64,000 nt of DNA from Roseobacter cerasinus (GTDB taxonomy: Bacteria > Pseudomonadota > Alphaproteobacteria > Rhodobacterales > Rhodobacteraceae), in NCBI RefSeq assembly GCF_009811755.1, contig NZ_BLIV01000002.1, forward strand, positions 179,001 to 243,000, written 5' to 3'. The position numbers were made by a program, and so were the translations under genes. Positions within the stretch are counted from its first letter, which is position 1, and every line of letters starts with the position of its first letter. Under the pieces are notes generated by a model. That model did not search any database and was not told the DNA's origin. It was given only the letters and a program-made list of their open reading frames with translations. Shown here piece by piece: positions 47,485 to 57,248 of this stretch.

Positions 47485-48870
47485 ATGCCTCTGCCGCTCT
47501 TTGCCGCCCCCACCGAAACGGCGCTCCCCCTACATGTTGTCGATCAACCGGGCCTCGCAGCCTGGCGCGAAACTCAGCCGGATGCCATCCTTGCCTGGCT
47601 CGATGGGCTTGGCTTTACCGGGGCATTGGGACAGGCCGTGCCCCTGCCAGGCGACGGTGGTGCGCCCTGCGGTGCGGTCGTCGGTTACGGAAGTCGCGAA
47701 GCTCGCGGCCGCGCCCGCTTCCACCTTGCCGCTGCAGCGGCCAAACTGCCGAAAGCAACCTACAAGATTGCATCCGGGCTTCCGCAAGATCAGGCAGAGG
47801 TCGAGGCACTGGGGTGGCTGCTCGCCGGATATCGGTTCGAGCGATACAAAACACAGACACCCATGCCTGCCACACTCATCGCCCCCGACGGCGTTGATGC
47901 CAATGCAGTGGCCGCCATCGCAACCGGTGAGGCCCTGACCCGCGATCTGATCAACACACCCGCCTCCGACATGGGCCCGGACGATCTGGAGCAAGCGGCC
48001 CGAGATCTCGCCGCACGCCATAGCGCCAAAATCGCCGTGACCATGGCAGATGCCCTGCTGGCAGAGAACTTTCCGATGATTCACACGGTCGGGCGCGCCG
48101 CCAACCGGGCACCCCGGCTGATCGACATGCGCTGGGGCGACGCAGGCCCGCGCATCACGCTGGTGGGCAAGGGCGTCTGCTTTGACACCGGCGGGCTGAA
48201 CCTCAAACCCGGGGCGTCGATGGGTCTGATGAAGAAGGACATGGGCGGGGCGGCCGCCGTGCTGGGTCTGGCACATATGATCATGGCCAGCGGCCTGCCT
48301 GTGCAGCTGCGCGTGCTGATCCCTGCGGTCGAGAACGCCGTATCCGGCAACGCGTTCCGCCCGGGTGACATCCTGACCTCGCGCAAGGGGCTGACGGTCG
48401 AGATCAACAACACCGACGCCGAAGGGCGCCTTGTGCTCGCGGATGCGCTGACTTTTGCACAGGAGGAGGACCCGGACCTCATCATCTCCATGGCCACGCT
48501 GACCGGGGCGGCGCGGGTCGCCGTTGGCCCCGATCTCGCGCCCTATTACTGCGACGACGCGACCTTCGTCACCCGCCTGGAAACAGCAGCCACACAACAG
48601 GCGGACCCGGTCTGGCGCATGCCCTTCCACGCGCCTTACGAGACCATGATCGAACCGGGGATCGCCGATCTCGACAACGCACCCAAGGGCGGGTTCGCCG
48701 GGTCGATCACCGCCGCGCTCTTCCTGCGCCGCTTTGTGGATCAAACGGCATATGCGCATTTCGACATCTATGGCTGGCAACCCAGCGACGCGCCTGCCCG
48801 CCCCAAAGGCGGCGTTGGCCAGGCCACCCGGGCACTCCTGAAAACCATCGCGGAGATGTCTGCTCAGTGA
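47485..48870 (+). CDS. Leucyl aminopeptidase family protein (M17)
   Basis: A 461-aa M17 metallopeptidase. The two-metal catalytic C-terminal domain has VGKGVCFDTGGLNLKP, MKKDMGGAA, the signature NTDAEGRLVL and a late Lys/Arg region. The N-terminal regulatory domain is divergent, as in the PepB-like roseobacter proteins. It would trim N-terminal residues from peptides in the cytosol. It overlaps the NlpC/P60 gene by 4 bases. Confidence 0.92.
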   Translation: MPLPLFAAPTETALPLHVVDQPGLAAWRETQPDAILAWLDGLGFTGALGQAVPLPGDGGAPCGAVVGYGSREARGRARFHLAAAAAKLPKATYKIASGLPQDQAEVEALGWLLAGYRFERYKTQTPMPATLIAPDGVDANAVAAIATGEALTRDLINTPASDMGPDDLEQAARDLAARHSAKIAVTMADALLAENFPMIHTVGRAANRAPRLIDMRWGDAGPRITLVGKGVCFDTGGLNLKPGASMGLMKKDMGGAAAVLGLAHMIMASGLPVQLRVLIPAVENAVSGNAFRPGDILTSRKGLTVEINNTDAEGRLVLADALTFAQEEDPDLIISMATLTGAARVAVGPDLAPYYCDDATFVTRLETAATQQADPVWRMPFHAPYETMIEPGIADLDNAPKGGFAGSITAALFLRRFVDQTAYAHFDIYGWQPSDAPARPKGGVGQATRALLKTIAEMSAQ

Positions 48871-49658
48871 CCGACGCGCGCTTGACCCTCGATCCGGCCC
48901 TGATCACAAAAGAGAAAGCGATGCAGATCGCAGTACCGCTCACCGATCTCTGCCGAACGCCCGGCGGCGCGCGCGACAGGCAACTGCTCTGTGGCGATGC
49001 TGTCACGGTGCTGGGTCAGCAAGACGGCTGGAGCCTCCTGCGCGCGTCCAAAGACGGCTACTGCGGTTACGTGCAAAGCGCCGCGCTGTCGGAGGCGCAA
49101 GATCCCACTCACCATGTCACCGCCCGCAGCACACATGCCTATACGGCGCCGGATATGAAGTCACCCGAACGTCACAGCCTGTCTTTCGGCAGCCGGATTA
49201 CCGCACTGTCAGAGAGCGCCACATTTGTCGAAACCGCCCTCGGCCATATCCCACGCCAACACCTTCACCGCGTGCATAATATCGCCACGGATCCGGTGGC
49301 CATTGCCGAGCTGTTCCTCGGCACACCCTATCTTTGGGGCGGCAACAGCGTCTGGGGCATCGACTGCTCCGGCCTCGTGCAGGCTGCGTGCCTCGCCTGC
49401 GGTCTGCCCTGCCCCGGTGACAGCGACCAACAGGAGGACCAACTGGGCGCACATCTGCCGCCAGGCTCCGACTACGCCCGCAACGATCTGCTGTTCTGGA
49501 AAGGCCATGTGGCCTGGGTTTTGACGGCAGACACACTCTTGCATGCCAACGCCGGCCATATGGCGGTCGCCCGCGAATCGATTGACGCGGCCATCTCCAG
49601 GATCGCAGCCCAAGGCGACGGCCCCGTCACAGCGCACAAACGCCTCATGGCAGAGTGA
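48867..49658 (+). CDS. NlpC/P60 family hydrolase
   Basis: A 263-aa predicted peptidoglycan endopeptidase. An N-terminal SH3-like part (about 20-130) is followed by the catalytic domain with C167 in GIDCSGLVQAACL, H214 in WKGHVAW and a polar residue after it. No signal peptide is seen, so it may act on recycled muropeptides in the cytosol, in keeping with its coupling to an aminopeptidase. The start is GTG at 48867. Confidence 0.88.
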   Translation: MTDARLTLDPALITKEKAMQIAVPLTDLCRTPGGARDRQLLCGDAVTVLGQQDGWSLLRASKDGYCGYVQSAALSEAQDPTHHVTARSTHAYTAPDMKSPERHSLSFGSRITALSESATFVETALGHIPRQHLHRVHNIATDPVAIAELFLGTPYLWGGNSVWGIDCSGLVQAACLACGLPCPGDSDQQEDQLGAHLPPGSDYARNDLLFWKGHVAWVLTADTLLHANAGHMAVARESIDAAISRIAAQGDGPVTAHKRLMAE

Positions 49659-49700
49659 CCACCAAACGCAAGCGCCGGAGGCGATTGCAAAACATCGTGT

Positions 49701-49722
49701 GGCCCGGAACGGGCCTCCTTTT
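49701..49722 (+). terminator. Rho-independent terminator after the NlpC/P60 gene
   Basis: GGCCCG (49701-49706) pairs with CGGGCC (49710-49715) around GAA, then TCCTTTT. It is 43 bases past the stop. Confidence 0.7.
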
Positions 49723-49730
49723 GAGAGAGA

Positions 49731-50078
49731 TTACTCGACGGCGCGGATCAGTTTGCGCTCCAACACACGCAAAACGGTCTTCAGGTCATGGCCGCGTCGC
49801 AAAATCTGGCCGTCCATCCCAACAACTGCGTACATTCCCTGCTTGTCACGCATCCGTGGGCGTTTTTCGATCCGGTAGATCGGGTTCTCCGCTGTGCGCC
49901 GGAACACCGAGAACACGGCCACATCGCGCAGGCAGGAAATGCCATAGTCCCGCCACTCGCCCGCAGCAACAAACCGGCCATAGAGAGATAAGATCACAGA
50001 CAGTTCTGTGCGATGAAACGCCACCTGCTGAGTCGGAAACGGGTGCAGGTTGCTCGACGGTGGCACCGATATATTCAT
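49731..50078 (-). CDS. DUF2794 family protein
   Basis: A 115-aa protein of an alphaproteobacterial family with unknown role. The conserved middle runs QVAFHRTELSVILSLYGRFV and EWRDYGISCLRDVAVFSVFRR, followed by YRIEKRPRMRDKQGMY. It is basic and has no signal or membrane segment. The ATG at 50078 (MNISVPPSSN) has GAGAG upstream. It reads after the TetR-type gene with 31 bases between. Confidence 0.85.
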   Translation of the reverse strand: MNISVPPSSNLHPFPTQQVAFHRTELSVILSLYGRFVAAGEWRDYGISCLRDVAVFSVFRRTAENPIYRIEKRPRMRDKQGMYAVVGMDGQILRRGHDLKTVLRVLERKLIRAVE

Positions 50079-50109
50079 GCTCTCACAGTTGCGCCGTTGC
50101 GCGGACAAA

Positions 50110-50739
50110 TCAAGCCCCCTGATTGGCCCCGTATCGCGCCATGAAGGTCTTGACCGCCCCATCGACCACACGATCCATTTCCTCTTCGGTCACCGTTTGG
50201 GTCATCCCAAAGATCAGGCGCGGCCAGACATCTGCCTTACACAGCTCTCCAAACTGATCCGCCGCCAGAATCCGGTCCTCAATCCGCAGTTCTCCCCGAG
50301 CCTCCGCCTGCTCGAAATAAGCCGCCATCTCGGCGCGCATCACCGCCGGGCCGGAGTTGTAGAATTTCTGCCCCAATTCGGGAAAGCGATCGGATTCCGC
50401 TACGCAAATGCGAAAGATCTGCTGCCCGAACTTCGATGTGATGAAAGTAAGGAAATGCCGCCCGGTCTGTTGCAGCACCTGTTCCGGTGCTGCACTCATA
50501 TCAATGCTGCTCAGCGCGTCATCCGCCTGACGCTGGCATTCGGTGGTCGCCACCTCCATGAACAGCAGGCGTTTGTCCGGAAAATAGCTGTAAAGCGTGG
50601 CCTTGGACACATTCGCCACCCGCGCGATCTCGTCGACACTGGCCCCTTCGAACCCATCCGCCATAAAGACCTGCCGCGCGCCTTCAAGCACCTGGTCGAA
50701 TTTCCGGCCTTTGCGGATGATTTCGGCTGTCGACGTCAT
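50110..50739 (-). CDS. TetR-family transcriptional regulator
   Basis: A 209-aa repressor-type protein. The N-terminal helix-turn-helix covers about residues 12-58 (ASVDEIARVANVSKATLYSYFPDKRLLF), and the rest is the helical ligand and dimer domain. The ligand cannot be inferred. A near-perfect 17-bp palindrome about 35-51 bases upstream is a likely autoregulatory operator. The gene is divergent from mbfA. Confidence 0.88.
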   Translation of the reverse strand: MTSTAEIIRKGRKFDQVLEGARQVFMADGFEGASVDEIARVANVSKATLYSYFPDKRLLFMEVATTECQRQADDALSSIDMSAAPEQVLQQTGRHFLTFITSKFGQQIFRICVAESDRFPELGQKFYNSGPAVMRAEMAAYFEQAEARGELRIEDRILAADQFGELCKADVWPRLIFGMTQTVTEEEMDRVVDGAVKTFMARYGANQGA

Positions 50740-50773
50740 GAAGCCCCCCCGGTTTCTTATGGTTAACAATATA

Positions 50774-50790
50774 AACCGAACAGTTCAGTT
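50774..50790. promoter_or_regulatory. 17-bp palindrome, likely TetR operator
   Basis: AACCGAACAGTTCAGTT: the arms AAC-GAAC and GTTC-GTT match apart from one position each side of the repeat. Location and symmetry fit TetR-family operators; it is 35 bases in front of the tetR start codon. Confidence 0.65.
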
Positions 50791-50846
50791 CCAAGAAAAA
50801 TTGTCGCAGCCCCAATACAGAGGTGTTGAAGACGCCATGACCAAAG

Positions 50847-50863
50847 TTTAGAATAATTCTAAA
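50847..50863. promoter_or_regulatory. Iron control element (ICE, Irr box) in front of mbfA
   Basis: TTTAGAA-TAA-TTCTAAA, perfect symmetry within GTTTAGAATAATTCTAAAC (50846-50864). It matches the ICE motif bound by the heme- and iron-responsive regulator Irr, and lies 17 bases before the mbfA start codon, where bound Irr would block transcription or initiation. Confidence 0.8.
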
Positions 50864-50879
50864 CGACGAGGCGTGTGAC

Positions 50880-51854
50880 GTGTATTTCCCCTTTTTCCGC
50901 AAACGGTTCCGCACTCTTACCGAACAGCAGATCCTGGCCCTTGCGATCTCTTCGGAGGAGGACGATGCCCGCATATATCGCGGCTATGCGGAACATCTGC
51001 GCCCTGACTTCCCGGAATCCGCCCGCCTGTTCGACGGTATGGCGGATGAAGAAGACAGGCATCGCCAGCGCCTGATCGACAGGCACAGAGCGCGTTTTGG
51101 AGAGGTCATCCCGCTCCTGCGGCGCGAGCATGTCGCGGGCTATGACCACCGCCGGCCTGTCTGGTTGGTCGAAAACCTCGGGCTTGACCGCATCCGCGCC
51201 GAGGCCCAGGCCATGGAGCAGGAGGCCCAGGCATTCTACCTCGCGGCGGCCGCCAGAACGCAGGATGCCGAAACCCGCAAGCTGCTGGGCGATCTCGCCG
51301 CGGCAGAGGCCAGCCATCAAGTCACGGCGCGTGAGTTGGAAACCCGGCACCTCGACCCCGACAGCCGGGATAAAGAGGACAAGACCGCACATCGGCAGTT
51401 TCTGCTGACCTGGGTGCAACCGGGGTTGGCGGGCCTGATGGATGGCTCCGTCTCGACGCTGGCGCCGATTTTCGCAACCGCCTTTGCCACGCTGGACACC
51501 TGGACAACCTTCCTCGTCGGTCTCGCCGCCTCCGTCGGCGCGGGCATCTCCATGGGCTTCACCGAAGCAGCCTCGGACGATGGTCAGCTTTCGGGGCGTG
51601 GCTCACCGATCAAGCGCGGCTTTGCGTCGGGGATCATGACCACCGTGGGCGGGCTGGGCCATGCGCTGCCTTACCTCATCACCGATTTCTGGACGGCGAC
51701 CAGCATCGCGATCCTGGTGGTCTTTGTGGAGTTGTGGGCTATCGCCTGGATCCAGAACCGATACATGGACACGCCGTTCTGGCGCGCCACGCTGCAAGTG
51801 GTCTGCGGCGGTGCGCTGGTCTTTGGCGCAGGTGTCCTGATCGGCTCGGGCTGA
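50880..51854 (+). CDS. mbfA: Membrane-bound ferritin-like iron exporter MbfA
   Basis: A 324-aa fusion. Residues 1-165 form a ferritin/rubrerythrin-like four-helix domain with metal-binding Glu and His ([43 protein letters not shown]). The C-terminal part (about 170-324) is a CCC1/VIT1-type transporter with several membrane helices ([21 protein letters not shown]). MbfA exports iron and protects against peroxide in rhizobia, and it is controlled by Irr. It starts with GTG, with GAGG about 9 bases upstream. Confidence 0.92.
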   Translation: MYFPFFRKRFRTLTEQQILALAISSEEDDARIYRGYAEHLRPDFPESARLFDGMADEEDRHRQRLIDRHRARFGEVIPLLRREHVAGYDHRRPVWLVENLGLDRIRAEAQAMEQEAQAFYLAAAARTQDAETRKLLGDLAAAEASHQVTARELETRHLDPDSRDKEDKTAHRQFLLTWVQPGLAGLMDGSVSTLAPIFATAFATLDTWTTFLVGLAASVGAGISMGFTEAASDDGQLSGRGSPIKRGFASGIMTTVGGLGHALPYLITDFWTATSIAILVVFVELWAIAWIQNRYMDTPFWRATLQVVCGGALVFGAGVLIGSG

Positions 51855-51890
51855 CTTGCAGAGGTGCCACGCAGCCTCTACCACTCCGGC

Positions 51891-52820
51891 ATGATCGAGA
51901 TTTTCCTCAAGACCGTTCCTTTCTTTGCGCTGATCGGTCTGGGGTATTGGGCGGGCTACACGCGGTTTTTCACCGAAGAGGCCACGGCCTATCTGACGAA
52001 GTTCGTCTTCTACTTCGCGCTCAGCGCCATGCTGTTCCGGTTTGCGGCCAATCTGTCCTTCGACGACATCTGGGATCCAAACCTTGTGGCTGGGTATTTG
52101 GTTGGTACGCTCGCCGTCTATCTTGTTGCGACCCTCGTCGCTTACCTGCGCAAACTCGACGTAGCGACCACTGCGGTCGAGGCGCAATGTGCCGCCATCG
52201 GCAATGTGGGCTTTCTTGGTGTGCCGATGCTGACCCTGCTGATGGGCGAGGCGGCAATTGGCCCGATCATGATGGCGCTGGCGGTTGATCTGATCGTCTT
52301 TTCCAGCCTGATCGTGATCCTGATCACTGGCTCGCGCGACGGGCGGGTGAGCCTGGGCATCCTGCGCACCGTGGGGCTGGGGCTGGTCAAGAACCCGATG
52401 ATCGTGTCGATTGTCGCAGGCCTCATCTGGTCGGTCTATGATCTGCCGATCCCGGTGCCCGCCAATGAATTTCTCGCCATTCTGGGGGCCGCTGCGACGC
52501 CCGGCGCGCTCTTTGCCATTGGCGCCTCGCTGGCCAGCAAATCAGCGGAGCGGTTGCAGATCGCAGGCTGGCTGAGCTTTTGCAAGCTGGGGCTGCATCC
52601 GCTCTTTGTTGCCATCGGCGTGCTCTATCTCTTCCCGGCGGATCCCTATTTCGCCGCCGTGATCATCGCCGCTGCGGCCCTGCCGGTGGCAGGCAATGTC
52701 TACATCCTCGCGCAGCACTATGGCGTCGCCCCGCACCGGGTATCTGCCGCCATTCTCGTCTCCACTGCCATCAGCATTCTGACAGTCAGCGGGATCATCT
52801 CCATCGTCGCCCCAGCCTAA
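51891..52820 (+). CDS. AEC-family transporter
   Basis: A 309-aa membrane protein of the auxin-efflux-carrier family, with about ten hydrophobic helices and the central NVGFLGVPMLTLLMGE crossover. Substrates in bacteria are mostly dicarboxylates or unknown. The ATG at 51891 is preferred over a GTG at 51864 that would add nine non-hydrophobic residues. Confidence 0.86.
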   Translation: MIEIFLKTVPFFALIGLGYWAGYTRFFTEEATAYLTKFVFYFALSAMLFRFAANLSFDDIWDPNLVAGYLVGTLAVYLVATLVAYLRKLDVATTAVEAQCAAIGNVGFLGVPMLTLLMGEAAIGPIMMALAVDLIVFSSLIVILITGSRDGRVSLGILRTVGLGLVKNPMIVSIVAGLIWSVYDLPIPVPANEFLAILGAAATPGALFAIGASLASKSAERLQIAGWLSFCKLGLHPLFVAIGVLYLFPADPYFAAVIIAAAALPVAGNVYILAQHYGVAPHRVSAAILVSTAISILTVSGIISIVAPA

Positions 52821-52885
52821 GGTGGCACTTGCCGCAGGGCCGCAGGCGCGCTAGCCATGCGCCGAGTGAACCGAGGAGCCCGCCC

Positions 52886-53716
52886 ATGAAAACCATATCC
52901 GAAAACGCCTGCTTCGGCGGCACCCAAGGGGTTTACACCCACACCTCCCAGGTTTGTGACTGCGACATGACCTTTGGTCTGTTCCTGCCCGAAGAGGCGG
53001 CCGAGGGTCCGGTGCCGCTGCTCTGGTATCTGTCAGGTCTGACCTGCACCCATGAAAACGCGATGACCAAGGCGGGCGCGCAATCCTGGGCGGCGGCGCA
53101 TGGCATTGCACTGGTCTTCCCCGACACCTCGCCGCGCGGTGAGTGGGTTGCCGACGACGAGGCCTATGATCTGGGCCAGGGCGCGGGCTTCTATGTGAAC
53201 GCCACCGAGGCCCCCTGGGCCGCGCATTTCCAGATGTGGGACTATATCACCGAAGAGCTGACCACCGCACTTGATCACTCCTTTGCCGTCGATATGGAGC
53301 GTCAGGCGATAACCGGACATTCCATGGGGGGGCACGGCGCGCTGACCATGGCGATGTCGCTGCCGGGGCGCTTCCGGTCCGTTTCGGCTTTTGCGCCGAT
53401 CTCCAATCCGACCGCCAGTGATTGGGGGCGCAAGCAGCTTTCTGCATATTTGGGGAACAATGAAGAGACATGGGCGGCACATGATGCGACCCTGTTGATG
53501 CGGGAGAAGGGGTTTGACGGGCCGATCCTGATCGACACCGGGACGAATGATCAGTTCATTGATTTGTTGAAGCCCGAGGCGCTGGCCGAAGCTACGGCGG
53601 CGCGTCGGCAGCAGGCGACGCTGCGGATGCAGCCCGGCTATGACCACAGCTATTTCTTTGTCTCGACCTTCATTGAGGAACATGTGGCCTTCCACGCCGA
53701 CGCGCTTTACGCATGA
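52886..53716 (+). CDS. fghA: S-formylglutathione hydrolase
   Basis: A 276-aa alpha/beta hydrolase of the esterase D family, releasing formate and glutathione in the formaldehyde detoxification pathway. Nucleophile S146 sits in [18 protein letters not shown] and YDHSYFF supply the acid and histidine. LTCTHENAM is typical of the family. GAGGAG precedes the ATG at 52886. The partner alcohol dehydrogenase (adhC) is not in this window. Confidence 0.94.
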   Translation: MKTISENACFGGTQGVYTHTSQVCDCDMTFGLFLPEEAAEGPVPLLWYLSGLTCTHENAMTKAGAQSWAAAHGIALVFPDTSPRGEWVADDEAYDLGQGAGFYVNATEAPWAAHFQMWDYITEELTTALDHSFAVDMERQAITGHSMGGHGALTMAMSLPGRFRSVSAFAPISNPTASDWGRKQLSAYLGNNEETWAAHDATLLMREKGFDGPILIDTGTNDQFIDLLKPEALAEATAARRQQATLRMQPGYDHSYFFVSTFIEEHVAFHADALYA

Positions 53717-54168
53717 CGGCGCTCTACATTGATGCGGATGCCTGCCCGGTGAAGGGTGAGGCTGAGAAGGTGGCAACCCGGCATCGCGTCAGGATGTATG
53801 TGGTCTCCAACGGCGGGTTGCGCCCGTCGCAGAACCCGCTGGTGGAGACGGTGATTGTGCCCGACGGCCCGGATGTGGCGGACATGTGGATCGCCGAGCG
53901 TTGTGGAGCCGGGGATGTCGTTGTCACCGGGGACATTCCACTGGCTGCGAAATGCGTTGAAGCGGGGGCGCTGGTGCTCAAGCACACTGGCGAGGCGCTG
54001 ACCCAGGCCAATATCGGGAATGTGTTGGCAACGCGGGATTTGATGGCCGACCTGCGCGCCGCTGATCCCTTCCGTCAGGGCGGCGGCCGGGGCTTTGCAA
54101 AGGCGGACCGCTCGCGTTTTCTGGACGCGTTGGAGCGTGCCCTGCGCACCGCTAAGACAGCTACCTGA
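53713..54168 (+). CDS. YaiI/YqxD (DUF188) family protein
   Basis: A 151-aa PIN-like protein of the DUF188 family. Acidic residues in [10 protein letters not shown] and the segments [12 protein letters not shown] and [11 protein letters not shown] are typical. It is suspected to be a nuclease on fold grounds, without proof. It starts within the fghA stop (4-base overlap). Confidence 0.88.
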   Translation: MTALYIDADACPVKGEAEKVATRHRVRMYVVSNGGLRPSQNPLVETVIVPDGPDVADMWIAERCGAGDVVVTGDIPLAAKCVEAGALVLKHTGEALTQANIGNVLATRDLMADLRAADPFRQGGGRGFAKADRSRFLDALERALRTAKTAT

Positions 54169-54195
54169 TTTACAACAGTTTTTGACGAGGCACGC

Positions 54196-54816
54196 ATGCA
54201 GCCCAAGGCCGTGGTTTTTGACATCGGAAACGTGCTGATCGAGTGGCAGCCCGAGCGCTTCTACGACGCGGTGATCGGCGAAGATCGCCGCCGCGCCATG
54301 TTCGAGGCCGTCGATCTGCATGGAATGAACGAGCGTGTGGACAGAGGGGAACATTTCGCCGACACGATCTATGCGCAGGCCGAGGCCACGCCCGAATGGC
54401 GCGACGAGATCCGCATGTGGCACGACCGCTGGATCGAGATGGCCTCCCCCGTCATCGACCAGTCAGTGCGGCTGATGAAGGCCTTGCAATCCAAGGGCGT
54501 GCCAGTCTTTTCGCTGACCAACTTCGGCATTGAGAGCTACGATTTCGCCGCCACGTACTACCCGTTTCTGCGGGAGTTCGACCGCGACTTTATCTCCGGC
54601 CATATGCGGGTGACCAAGCCCAACCCGAACATCTATACCTTGCTTGAAGAGGGCGCGGGGCTCAGCGGTGCGGATCTGGTCTTCACTGATGACCGGGCTG
54701 AAAACATCGCCGCCGCCGATGCACGGGGATGGCAGACGCATCTGTTTGAAGGGCCGGAGGGATGGGCAGCACGGCTTGTGGGTCTGGGCCTGCTCACGGA
54801 GATGGAGGCCGCATGA
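54196..54816 (+). CDS. HAD-superfamily hydrolase
   Basis: A 206-aa haloacid-dehalogenase-fold phosphatase. The nucleophile is D9 in VVFDIGNVLIEW, motif II is FSLTNFG, the lysine is in KPNPNIY and the acidic motif in FTDDRAENI. The sequence is like YihX-type phosphatases. It overlaps the next gene by 4 bases. Confidence 0.88.
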   Translation: MQPKAVVFDIGNVLIEWQPERFYDAVIGEDRRRAMFEAVDLHGMNERVDRGEHFADTIYAQAEATPEWRDEIRMWHDRWIEMASPVIDQSVRLMKALQSKGVPVFSLTNFGIESYDFAATYYPFLREFDRDFISGHMRVTKPNPNIYTLLEEGAGLSGADLVFTDDRAENIAAADARGWQTHLFEGPEGWAARLVGLGLLTEMEAA

Positions 54817-55733
54817 CCGCCCCGGTGATCTCCTTTGCCGAAGGCGACAAGCTGCTCGACTGGATCGCACTGACCAACGCGCTGGCCGCAGGGCACACGC
54901 TGCCCAAGGCGGAGATTTCCGACACCTTCCTTTACCGCGACCCCGACACGCTCTTGAACCGGTCTGCCTGGATCGACGGGCTGGGGCTGGCGGTGAAATG
55001 CGCGACGGTGTTTCCCGGGAACACGGCGCGCGGCACGTCGTCGATCAACGGCGGCGTGATGCTGTTTTCAGATCAGGACGGCACGCTTGAGGCGATCATC
55101 GACTTTCACCTCGTGACCAAGTGGAAGACGGCGGGCGACAGCCTGCTTGCCACCCGCCGTCTGGCGCGGCCCGACAGCAAACGCATCCTGATCGTTGGCG
55201 CGGGCACGCAGGCGCGCGGGCTGCATGCGGCCTACAGCGCAGCTTTTCCACAAGCACAGTTTACTGTCTGGAATCGGACGGCAGAGAATGCAAAGACGCT
55301 GGCGTCCGCGATCCCCGGGCTTGAAATCGCCACCTCACTGGAAGAGGCCGTTCCACAGGCCGACATCGTCACCTCGGCCACCATGTCGACCGAGCCGCTC
55401 ATTTGCGGCGATTGGCTCCAACCAGGCCAGCATATCGACCTGATCGGCGCCTACCGCCCCAATATGCGGGAGGCGGATGACACCGCTCTGCGCCGCGCCC
55501 GCCTCTTCGTGGACAGCCGCGATACAACGGTTGGGCACATCGGTGAGGTCAAGATCCCGCTGGAAACCGGCGTGATAACCGAAGATGATATCGCAGCTGA
55601 CTACTACGACCTTGATGCCTTCGCGCGACAATCCCCGGAAGACATCACACTCTTCAAGAACGGCGGCGGCGCGCATCTCGACTTGATGACAAGCCGCTAC
55701 ATCCTTGACCAATGGATGGCACAAAGCTCATAG
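54813..55733 (+). CDS. Ornithine cyclodeaminase/mu-crystallin family protein
   Basis: A 306-aa NAD(P)-dependent protein. N-terminal substrate domain with VKCATVFPGN, Rossmann domain with ILIVGAGTQARGLHAAYS, then TSATMSTEPL and HIDLIGAYRPNMRE. It may be a cyclodeaminase or an imine reductase; the substrate is open. The ATG at 54813 is at the HAD stop, so the two are co-translated. Confidence 0.88.
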   Translation: MTAPVISFAEGDKLLDWIALTNALAAGHTLPKAEISDTFLYRDPDTLLNRSAWIDGLGLAVKCATVFPGNTARGTSSINGGVMLFSDQDGTLEAIIDFHLVTKWKTAGDSLLATRRLARPDSKRILIVGAGTQARGLHAAYSAAFPQAQFTVWNRTAENAKTLASAIPGLEIATSLEEAVPQADIVTSATMSTEPLICGDWLQPGQHIDLIGAYRPNMREADDTALRRARLFVDSRDTTVGHIGEVKIPLETGVITEDDIAADYYDLDAFARQSPEDITLFKNGGGAHLDLMTSRYILDQWMAQSS

Positions 55734-55742
55734 GTACACGTC

Positions 55743-55840
55743 CCACCTGCCGCTCTGAAACGCACACGCCACCACTGGCGCCCCCGGCGGCTCACGCCGG
55801 GCAGCGTTCTTTCCCCCTCGATGGGGGAAGGAACGCTTCG
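55743..55840. repeat. Intergenic hairpin repeat, copy B
   Basis: Second copy of the element at 41255-41342. The hairpin from 55803 to 55837 is stronger here: AGCGTTC/GAACGCT outer pairing and TTCCCCC/GGGGGAA inner pairing around a TCGA loop. It lies between the convergent ornithine-cyclodeaminase-like and MFS genes, so it could also end transcription from both sides. Confidence 0.65.
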
Positions 55841-55873
55841 CCCGTCAGGTGACAGCCACGCGGGCCACCAGGC

Positions 55874-57115
55874 TCAAGCTGTCCGCAGCCCCTCCAACCG
55901 CCGCTCGCGGATCGGCAAGTGAATGATCGCGCTGAAAGCCCCTACGCCAACCCCAATCCACCACACCAGCGTATAGTCGCCATAGACGTCATACATCCGC
56001 CCGCCGAGCCACGCGCCCATGAAGCTGCCCAGCTGGTGGCTGAAAAAGATGATCCCATAGAGCGTGCCCATGTAACGCAGCCCATAGATATGCGCGATCA
56101 GCCCCGACGTCAGCGGGATAGTCGCAAGCCACAGGCTACCCATGACAATCGCGAAGAGGATCACGCTGGTCGGCGTGATCGGCATCATGATGAACAGCGC
56201 CGAGGCGACCGTGCGGCCCACATAGATGCCTGCCAGCAGGTATTTCTTGGAATAGTGCTTGCCCAGCCACCCTGCCAGCAACGTGCCCCCGATATTGGCA
56301 ACACCGATCAGTGATAGCGCCACGGCCCCCAGCGCCGACGTCGTGCTGACCCCCATGCTGTCAAGCATGCCCCCCGGCGCAATTGGCCCGCAAAGCTCTT
56401 CAACAAAGGCCGGGAAATGCGCCGTGATAAAGGCCAGCTGGTAACCGCAGGAAAAGAACCCAAGGAAGATGAAGGTGTAAGACGGATCGCGAAAGGCCTT
56501 GATCAGGATCTCACCCATGCTCTCTTCCAGCTCGGTCCGGCTGGCCAGCTGCGGAGCGCGCATCATCGGCAAGAGCAGCAGGACAAGCAGGATCGACAGC
56601 GCGAAGATCACAAAAATGCTCTGCCACGGCATGAACCCCAGCATCCACTGCGCCATCGGCGGCCCGAAGATCTGCCCGCCACTGCCCGCCGCCGAAACAA
56701 TCGCCAGTGACATGGAGCGGTTCTCATCCGAGGCGGCACGCCCCACCACCGCGAGGATCACGCCAAAGCCTGTGCCCGCGATGCCAAACCCCACCAGCCA
56801 GGCGTAAAGCTGATGCTCGATCGGCGTGACCGAATAGGCCGACAGCACCAGCCCCAGCGCATAGATCAACGCGCCCAGGATGATGGCCTTGCGATCCCCG
56901 ATCTTCTCGGCCAGCGCGCCAAAGAGCGGCTGGCCCACACCCCAGGCGAGGTTCTGGATGGCGATGGCCAGCGAAAACTCCGCCCGCAGCCAGCCGAACT
57001 CCTCTGCAATCGGGATCTGGAAGACGCCAAAGGCCGAGCGGATCGCAAAGCTGGCGATGATGATCACACAGCCGACGATCAGGACCGGTGTGAAAAGAGC
57101 GGTGCGGGTTTGCAT
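55874..57115 (-). CDS. MFS transporter
   Basis: A 413-aa protein with about 12 membrane helices and the loop 2-3 signature in degenerate form (GALAEKIGDRKAIILG). The pattern resembles the oxalate/formate-antiporter-like branch, in which monocarboxylates are common substrates; this is inference. It is divergent from zapE with 133 bases between. Confidence 0.88.
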   Translation of the reverse strand: MQTRTALFTPVLIVGCVIIIASFAIRSAFGVFQIPIAEEFGWLRAEFSLAIAIQNLAWGVGQPLFGALAEKIGDRKAIILGALIYALGLVLSAYSVTPIEHQLYAWLVGFGIAGTGFGVILAVVGRAASDENRSMSLAIVSAAGSGGQIFGPPMAQWMLGFMPWQSIFVIFALSILLVLLLLPMMRAPQLASRTELEESMGEILIKAFRDPSYTFIFLGFFSCGYQLAFITAHFPAFVEELCGPIAPGGMLDSMGVSTTSALGAVALSLIGVANIGGTLLAGWLGKHYSKKYLLAGIYVGRTVASALFIMMPITPTSVILFAIVMGSLWLATIPLTSGLIAHIYGLRYMGTLYGIIFFSHQLGSFMGAWLGGRMYDVYGDYTLVWWIGVGVGAFSAIIHLPIRERRLEGLRTA

Positions 57116-57248
57116 GGGGTGGGCCTCCGTCTCCGAGACACTAAGCAGCCACCGAGAGCCGTCAATTCAGCAATTTTTGCCTCCGCATCACAAATCCTGA
57201 TGTGACCGCGGCCTTTTCTCCGCCACATCTGCGCGCTATGGCGAAGGC

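Noticed and set aside
50759-50766. TTAACCAT on the minus strand near the tetR start, resembling a CtrA half-site
   Set aside because: It lies inside the likely leader, has no second TTAA half at the right spacing, and an 8-base match is not rare over 64 kb.
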